A DNA stretch of 64,000 bases from Chryseobacterium sp. JM1 (lineage in GTDB: Bacteria; Bacteroidota; Bacteroidia; Flavobacteriales; Weeksellaceae). This document shows positions 59,355 through 64,000 of the stretch, piece by piece. The position numbers were made by a program, and so were the translations under genes. The notes beneath the pieces were generated by a model, which saw only the letters and a program-made list of their open reading frames with translations, had not been told where the DNA came from and did no database searches. The stretch is taken from contig NZ_JPRN01000008.1 in NCBI RefSeq assembly GCF_000737715.1, positions 62,001-126,000 on the forward strand. Reading direction: 5' to 3'. Positions within the stretch are counted from its first letter, which is position 1. Each line of letters starts with the position of its first letter.

Positions 59355-60539
59355 TTATTTCCTTACAAAACTTGCAACATCCTCCTCGGAAACAGAATTT
59401 CCGCCAAGAATAATTAATCTTTCCACCACATTTCTCAGTTCTCTGATATTTCCAGTCCATGAAAGCACTTTAAGCGCATCAATCGCTTTATCATCAAATT
59501 TTTTCACAGCAGTACCGTGTTCATCGGCAATCATACCGGAAAAATGGTCTACCAACAATTTGATATCATCTTTTCTGTCATCCAATGGTGGAACATAGAT
59601 TTCAATCACAGAAAGCCTGTGGTAAAGGTCTTCCCTGAATTTTCCTTCCTCAATTTCCTTCTGCATGTTTTTATTGGTTGCTGCAATCACTCTTACATCA
59701 ACTTTTATTTCCTTATCACTTCCCACAGGAGAAACTTTGCTTTCCTGCAATGCTCTCAAGACTTTAGCCTGAGCAATAAGACTCATATCTCCGATCTCAT
59801 CCAAAAAGATGGTACCGCCGTTAGCCTGCTCAAATTTTCCCTGCTTGTCTTTGATAGCACCCGTAAAAGAACCTTTTACGTGTCCGAAAAGTTCAGATTC
59901 AATAAGTTCAGATGGAATAGCCGCACAGTTCACTTCGATCATCGGACCTCTTGCACGCTCACTTTGGTTGTGAATTGCATGAGCTACCAATTCTTTTCCA
60001 GCACCGTTGGGTCCTGTGATCAGAACTCTCGCGTCAGAAACAGCTACTTTTTCGATCATATCCTGGATTTTTTTCAAAGCAGGAGAATCACCGATCATCT
60101 GGTATTTTTTGTTGACCTTTCTTTTTAAGGTCTTGTTTTCAGTTTGGAGGTTTTTATTTTCCTTTTTCAGACTTTCTTTGGCTAAAGCATTTTTCACACT
60201 TGTAATCAGTCTGTTGATGTCGATAGGTTTGGAAATAAAGTCATATGCGCCTTCCTTTAAACAGGAAACAGCAGAGTCGATGTCTGCGTGGCCCGAGATC
60301 ATGATGAATGTGCTTTCAGGCTTTAGGATCATACTTTGCTTTAAAAGTTCTGTTCCGGAAAGTTTAGGCATCTTGATATCAGAGATCACCAATGCGAAAT
60401 CTTCTTTTTCTATCTGTTTGTAGCCTTCTAGGCCATCTTCAGCGATAACAAATTCGTAATCGGTAAGTTCATCAGAAAGAATACTGTGTAATACTCCCGA
60501 GATTGCTTTTTCGTCTTCTACAATAAGGATTTTTTGCAT
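59355..60539 (-). CDS. NtrC-family sigma-54 response regulator lacking a DNA-binding domain
   Basis: The 394-residue product has a receiver domain (phosphorylation site D54 in LVISDIKMPKL), a coiled linker (about 120-142) and an AAA+ domain: Walker A GPNGAGKE (about 176-183), the sigma-54 contact loop GSFTGA (223-228, usually GAFTGA), Walker B GGTIFLDEIGD and the arginine-finger region. It ends 28 residues after the RELRNVVERL segment, so the C-terminal Fis-type helix-turn-helix is absent. It may act on RpoN holoenzyme from solution. No histidine kinase is nearby. Confidence 0.9.
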   Translation of the reverse strand: MQKILIVEDEKAISGVLHSILSDELTDYEFVIAEDGLEGYKQIEKEDFALVISDIKMPKLSGTELLKQSMILKPESTFIMISGHADIDSAVSCLKEGAYDFISKPIDINRLITSVKNALAKESLKKENKNLQTENKTLKRKVNKKYQMIGDSPALKKIQDMIEKVAVSDARVLITGPNGAGKELVAHAIHNQSERARGPMIEVNCAAIPSELIESELFGHVKGSFTGAIKDKQGKFEQANGGTIFLDEIGDMSLIAQAKVLRALQESKVSPVGSDKEIKVDVRVIAATNKNMQKEIEEGKFREDLYHRLSVIEIYVPPLDDRKDDIKLLVDHFSGMIADEHGTAVKKFDDKAIDALKVLSWTGNIRELRNVVERLIILGGNSVSEEDVASFVRK

Positions 60540-60544
60540 AGTTG

Positions 60545-60579
60545 CAAATTTAGATTTTTTGATTCAATTATTAGCAAAA
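60545..60579 (-). promoter_or_regulatory. Promoter for the NtrC-type gene
   Basis: On the minus strand TTTTTG (60580-60575), 22 bp, then TAAATTTG (60552-60545), 5 bp before the start codon. Confidence 0.5.
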
Positions 60580-60595
60580 ACCATACCTAAATATA

Positions 60596-61255
60596 CTATT
60601 TTGAGTAATCTCTTCTCCCAAAAATAGCAGATCCAACCCTCACAGAATTGGCACCGCATTCAATGGCAGCCGGGAAATCATCACTCATTCCCATAGATAA
60701 TGTTTTAAGTGTTTTTAACTGATTTAATTCATCAAAAAGCCCTTTTAAAATTAAAAATTCTTCTTTTACCTGATCTTTATCCTCCGTAAATGTCGCCATT
60801 CCCATCAGTCCGGTTATTTCAACATTGGAAAACTCTCCATCAATATATTTTTGAAACAGGGTTTTCGCTTCATCAATCTCAAGCCCGAATTTACTTTCCT
60901 CAGCTGCAATTTTTACCTGCAACAGTACTTTAATCGTTCTGTCGTTCTTACCTGCTTCTTTACTGATCTCTGCAAGAAGTTTCTCAGAGTCCACACTTTG
61001 AATGGTATCGATGAACGGAGCAATATATTTTACTTTATTCGTCTGCAGATGCCCGATCAGATGCCATTCGATATCTTTAGGCAGGAGCGGATATTTCTCC
61101 ATAAGCTCCTGAACTTTATTTTCACCAAAAACTTTCTGTCCCAGATCATAAACCTCCTGAACAGCCTCAACCGGATGTGTTTTTGAAACCGCTACCAGCT
61201 GAACTCCTTCCGGAAGCTGATCTTTTATTGCTGTATAATTTTCTTGAATACCCAT
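60596..61255 (-). CDS. YggS-family PLP-binding protein
   Basis: The 219-residue protein is a single-domain fold-type III PLP carrier involved in vitamin B6 and amino-acid homeostasis (PLPBP/YggS). The PLP lysine is in LVAVSKTHPVEA; FGENKVQELMEKY, WHLIGHLQTNK and LSMGMSDDFPAAIECGANSVRVGSAIFG are family landmarks. Length is normal. It lies 56 bp upstream of the NtrC-type gene with a promoter between, so they may be separately expressed. Confidence 0.94.
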   Translation of the reverse strand: MGIQENYTAIKDQLPEGVQLVAVSKTHPVEAVQEVYDLGQKVFGENKVQELMEKYPLLPKDIEWHLIGHLQTNKVKYIAPFIDTIQSVDSEKLLAEISKEAGKNDRTIKVLLQVKIAAEESKFGLEIDEAKTLFQKYIDGEFSNVEITGLMGMATFTEDKDQVKEEFLILKGLFDELNQLKTLKTLSMGMSDDFPAAIECGANSVRVGSAIFGRRDYSK

Positions 61256-61349
61256 AAATGCAAATTTCTGAATTATAAAAGGAAAAAACTAATGAATCTG
61301 TAAAATTGTTGTTGACAGTTGCTGGTTTATGAGTTGCCGGTGTATATTT

Positions 61350-61419
61350 GTTGCTAGTTGCTAGTTGCTAGTTGCTAGTTGCTAGTTGCTAGTTGCTAGT
61401 TGCTAGTTGCCAGTTGCCA
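61350..61419. repeat. GTTGCTA heptamer tandem repeat
   Basis: Eight perfect GTTGCTA units (61350-61405) then two GTTGCCA units (61406-61419). Degenerate forms (GTTGCTGGT, GTTGCCGGT) lie just before it. Confidence 0.95.
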
Positions 61420-61467
61420 GTTTACCCGCAATACAATTTATTCCATCATCACCAAATTGTTACATTG

Positions 61468-61544
61468 CTAAATCATTACACTGTTACACTGATAAATTGC
61501 TACACTAATAGATTGTTACACTGTTAGATTATTACATTGTTACA
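61468..61544. repeat. TGTTACA-word repeat array
   Basis: Imperfect tandem units of about 20 bp (TTGTTACATTGCTAAATCAT, TACACTGTTACACTGATAAA and similar) reach the stop codon of the deacetylase gene. Same word family as 2158-2284 and 45978-46310. Confidence 0.65.
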
Positions 61545-62411
61545 TTAATTAAGTATATCATTAATCTTCGGATACTGCGAGATCTTTCTGAACACAAACT
61601 TGTTGCTTTTCTGCAGTTTTTCAATAAACATATCCAGCTCATTGATAGAATCTGCGTCTCTCAGATATTGATCATGCGTAAGGAAAACCAGGTGTCTGGA
61701 TGTTTTTTCCAGATCATTAAGGAAGATGCTGTCTACCTTTTTGATCATCGCTTCGTGGCTGCCTTTCAAAGTCATTTTTTGCGAAGGTCTCCATTCAAGA
61801 TCCCATCCGATTACTTTGTAGCCTGCTTTTCTAAGACCGTTGGCGGCATCAGTTGATCCTTTAATGTCTGTCACATTAATATTATTCAGTCTCCAGATAT
61901 TTCTGCCCGGAGTTCTGGCTATTTTATCATAAAGTTTCAGACTGTCTTTTGCGATGTCAAAATCACGGACGACGGCATCAGCATTTTTGTAAAAATCTGT
62001 GTATTTGTTGTGGGCATGAGTAAAACTGTGGTTGGCCAGTTCGATCAGAGGATTGCTTTTCAGAAGCTCCATATCATCTTTCTGTCTTTTGCTTCCATAG
62101 GCATGCTTTCCTACCAGAAAGGCAGTGGCACAAACGTTTCTTTTGTTTAAGATCTTAAGAAGGTTTTCCGTTCCCTGGTTGGGCCCGTCATCAAAGGTAA
62201 GGTAGATAATTCTTTTATCGGTTTCTACGCTCTCATCATCTATTTGGGGGACCGTTTGTACGGTGGGATGTTCCTGTGAAGTCATCTGAGCAGATTCTTT
62301 CACATCGGTTTTGTCATTACAGCTGTTGAATACCATTGAGGCCGCACTCATCAATGCAGTCATCCCAAGAAAAGTCATGTTTCTTGACTTTTCCCCAAAT
62401 TTTTTTTTCAT
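61545..62411 (-). CDS. Polysaccharide deacetylase (NodB/CE4) lipoprotein
   Basis: A 288-residue exported enzyme. The signal region ends VFNSC (lipobox), preceded by a basic start. The NodB domain shows motif 1 TFDDGP, motif 2 NHSFTH, motif 3 RTPGRN and a late HDQY motif with the catalytic histidine, so the metal ligands (D, H, H) are intact. It would remove N- or O-acetyl groups from peptidoglycan or another polysaccharide in the envelope. Single gene, with a repeat array directly downstream. Confidence 0.88.
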   Translation of the reverse strand: MKKKFGEKSRNMTFLGMTALMSAASMVFNSCNDKTDVKESAQMTSQEHPTVQTVPQIDDESVETDKRIIYLTFDDGPNQGTENLLKILNKRNVCATAFLVGKHAYGSKRQKDDMELLKSNPLIELANHSFTHAHNKYTDFYKNADAVVRDFDIAKDSLKLYDKIARTPGRNIWRLNNINVTDIKGSTDAANGLRKAGYKVIGWDLEWRPSQKMTLKGSHEAMIKKVDSIFLNDLEKTSRHLVFLTHDQYLRDADSINELDMFIEKLQKSNKFVFRKISQYPKINDILN

Positions 62412-62674
62412 AAAGATAATGGAGATTTAAATAGTTAAAAATCGTTAAAATAATGCTGAAATATTAACAAATTATATGCCATCAATTGTTAAATTTTTAC
62501 TTTTTAAGTTTATTTTAAGGACTTTATTTTAAAGCATATTTCGGATAGAATGCCGGGTTTGTAGATTATGTTTTTGTATTCTTTAATTTTAACATTTATA
62601 AATACTAAATCCATTTATTTTTTCTATTTGTATTGAGGTTTTCTTATTCTTCCTATATTCGGGAATTATTTTAT

Positions 62675-63502
62675 ATGATGAATTTTAAACATCTATTTAT
62701 TCTTCTGGTTACAGCCAATTTATCTGCTCAGAAGATTTCAGGAACCATCTTTTCGGAAAAGCATCAGCCTATTACAGATGCCAGAATTGGAATTGAGAAT
62801 GAAGACACCGGAAGTATTACCGATCAGGAAGGAAAGTATCTCATTGATTTTACAGGTTTAGATAAAAATAAAATATTGAAAGTAGAGGTAAACGGATACG
62901 AACCTTTTAAGATCAAGATTTCAGATTTTGAAGCTTTATCCAAATATGATATTTCACTCAGTAAAAGAGCAGTTAAAATTGAAAATGTGAATATTGTTCC
63001 CAAAAAATATGTTCAAAAGAACTTTGGTACCAAAAATTCAAAAAGATCATATTGCGGTTATGATTCGCAGGATCCGAAGAAAATTTTCAGAGAATATGCG
63101 ATAAAGATCAAAAACCAAAGAAAACTAAAAGTAAAAAAGATTAATCTCAATCTAGCCATATTTGAAATTGAGCAGCCTGTTACCCTGATCTTCGATATTC
63201 AAAACTCCGCAGGTGATTTTCCCGGAGAATCGGTGATGAATGAAACGTTGAAGCTCACGATAACCAAAGAATACATCCGGGACAATACCATTTCTTTAGA
63301 TTTAAATGATAAAAGTATTTGGTTGAATGGGGATTTCTTTGTTTCCGTAAGGGCTTCTGAAGATTTTAAAGGAAGGTTTTTTTTAGGAGGAAATATTTTC
63401 GCGTTTTCTAAAAATACCTATTACAGAAATTATTTTGGAGAATGGAAAAAGTTCTCAGCAGGAGAGCCTTCGATTAATGTAGATGTTTTAATAGAAAAAT
63501 AA
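62675..63502 (+). CDS. Exported protein with CarboxypepD-like regulatory domain
   Basis: The 275-residue product has a signal peptide ending NLSAQ followed by a CarboxypepD_reg-like beta-sandwich (ISGTIFSEKHQPITDARIGI, GSITDQEGKYLIDF, to about residue 90). The rest is a beta-rich region with one cysteine (SKRSYCGYD) and no membrane anchor. Such proteins usually act in the periplasm or at the outer membrane; here there is no TonB-receptor domain attached. Adjacent ATGs at 62675 and 62678 are equivalent. The following gene converges, 4 bp away. Confidence 0.75.
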   Translation: MMNFKHLFILLVTANLSAQKISGTIFSEKHQPITDARIGIENEDTGSITDQEGKYLIDFTGLDKNKILKVEVNGYEPFKIKISDFEALSKYDISLSKRAVKIENVNIVPKKYVQKNFGTKNSKRSYCGYDSQDPKKIFREYAIKIKNQRKLKVKKINLNLAIFEIEQPVTLIFDIQNSAGDFPGESVMNETLKLTITKEYIRDNTISLDLNDKSIWLNGDFFVSVRASEDFKGRFFLGGNIFAFSKNTYYRNYFGEWKKFSAGEPSINVDVLIEK

Positions 63503-63506
63503 ATAA

Positions 63507-64000
63507 TTAGTCTAGAATTTTCTTGAGATACAGCGCATTATTAATGGCAGCATTTCCCCACGTGTTATTGAAAAATATAAATGCTTTTCGTTCTGAATGT
63601 TTGATTTTTTCCGCAAGAGCATCAATAAATTCAGCGCTGTATTCTGATTTATAAAGAACAGGTTTTCCATGAAGCCTGTAATATAAAATTTCAGGATGAT
63701 TGATGATTATATCTTCAGGAAAGTTTCCCGGAAAACTTACCCCGGAAAATATAATTTGATGTTCTTTTAAAAAAGTAAAAATTTCATCGGTCCACCAGGA
63801 TTCATGGCGGAATTCAATGACGTTGACATACTTAAAATCAAGACTGGAAATAATCAAGTCCATATTTTCCTGTGATTTTTTAAAGGAAGGTGGAAACTGA
63901 TACAGAAACCCGGAAAGCTTTTCTTGTAAGTGAGTCTGAATGTGGGTGCAAAATTCCGAAATATCTTCTTTGGCTTCTTTCAGACGTTTTTCGTGGGAAA
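63507..64000 (-). CDS. DUF72 (YecE-like) protein, N-terminus outside the window
   Basis: The frame stays open from the stop at 63507 to the right edge, so the ATG at 63863 is internal. The visible 163 residues include LSGFLYQFPPSFKKSQENM, NVIEFRHESWW, LYYRLHGK and the end KAFIFFNNTWGNAAINNA, all typical of the C-terminal two thirds of DUF72 TIM-barrel proteins. The function of the family is not established; a nuclease or metal-dependent role has been suggested. Confidence 0.85.
   Translation of the reverse strand, partial: SHEKRLKEAKEDISEFCTHIQTHLQEKLSGFLYQFPPSFKKSQENMDLIISSLDFKYVNVIEFRHESWWTDEIFTFLKEHQIIFSGVSFPGNFPEDIIINHPEILYYRLHGKPVLYKSEYSAEFIDALAEKIKHSERKAFIFFNNTWGNAAINNALYLKKILD

Noticed and set aside
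59292..59355. Frameshifted helix-turn-helix after the NtrC-type gene
   Set aside because: The sequence after the stop is AT-rich and leads directly to a terminator; no HTH-like peptide in any frame.
59517..60128. 203-codon plus-strand ORF opposite the NtrC-type gene
   Set aside because: Shadow of the AAA+ domain, with a composition unlike a real protein.
1..64000. tRNA or rRNA genes
   Set aside because: No cloverleaf-like or rRNA-like stretch was recognised by eye in any spacer; a covariance-model scan would be needed to exclude them fully.

Overview
The window looks like chromosomal DNA of a Chryseobacterium-like member of the Bacteroidota (family Weeksellaceae/Flavobacteriaceae). The evidence is an AT-rich base composition, several TAnnTTTG promoter elements typical of the phylum, a SusC/SusD pair, GLPGLI-family proteins, type IX secretion (T9SS) C-terminal domains, abundant lipoprotein and -AQ signal peptides, a GG-leader peptide of the Chryseobacterium bacteriocin-like type, and many short intergenic repeats. 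I saw no rRNA, tRNA, CRISPR array or intact insertion sequence.

Layout. 1-5.3 kb: membrane BI-1 protein, then a minus-strand redox block (thioredoxin, small partner, 2-Cys peroxiredoxin), a class I aminotransferase and a GLPGLI protein. 5.8-11.5 kb: secreted M28 peptidase, rsmG, a lipoprotein, a DUF922 protein and an AddB-like nuclease, the last two overlapping. 11.6-14.9 kb (minus): T9SS-exported lipase-like hydrolase and a glutaryl-CoA-dehydrogenase-like enzyme. 15.0-27.7 kb: a beta-glucan utilisation locus. A minus-strand unit (sugar MFS permease plus a NUDIX-type regulator with a decayed Nudix box) faces a plus-strand operon susC-susD-GH30-GH3-GH16-GH30. The outer-membrane pair would import oligosaccharides, secreted or surface GH30 and GH16 enzymes would cut beta-1,6 and beta-1,3 glucan, and GH3 would release glucose for the permease.

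27.7-35.8 kb is the most unusual part. The 3' end of fabI and the 3' end of a nucleoside phosphorylase gene each have decayed extra copies lying downstream, and at the second locus these alternate with two paralogous unknown genes and hairpins. This stretch also holds a tag (3-methyladenine glycosylase I) gene broken by one in-frame TAG and a protein with YadA-head-like repeats.

36.6-45.9 kb: di-haem peroxidase, PhoX-like T9SS protein, secreted LRR protein, SUI1 factor, gpmI, acyl-ACP desaturase and a small HAD phosphatase. 46.0-50.7 kb: a 103-bp tandem repeat abutting map, a methyltransferase, an SMR exporter, a Crp/Fnr regulator, era and DoxX. 50.7-64 kb: a 53-residue GG-leader peptide, an S9 peptidase, unknown genes, a HAD enzyme, a second Crp/Fnr regulator, a GNAT, a second GLPGLI gene between two twin hairpins, a MATE pump, an NtrC-type regulator without its DNA-binding domain, yggS, a NodB deacetylase, a CarboxypepD-like secreted protein and a partial DUF72 gene.

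All functions are inferred by reading motifs by eye. No database search or alignment program was run.
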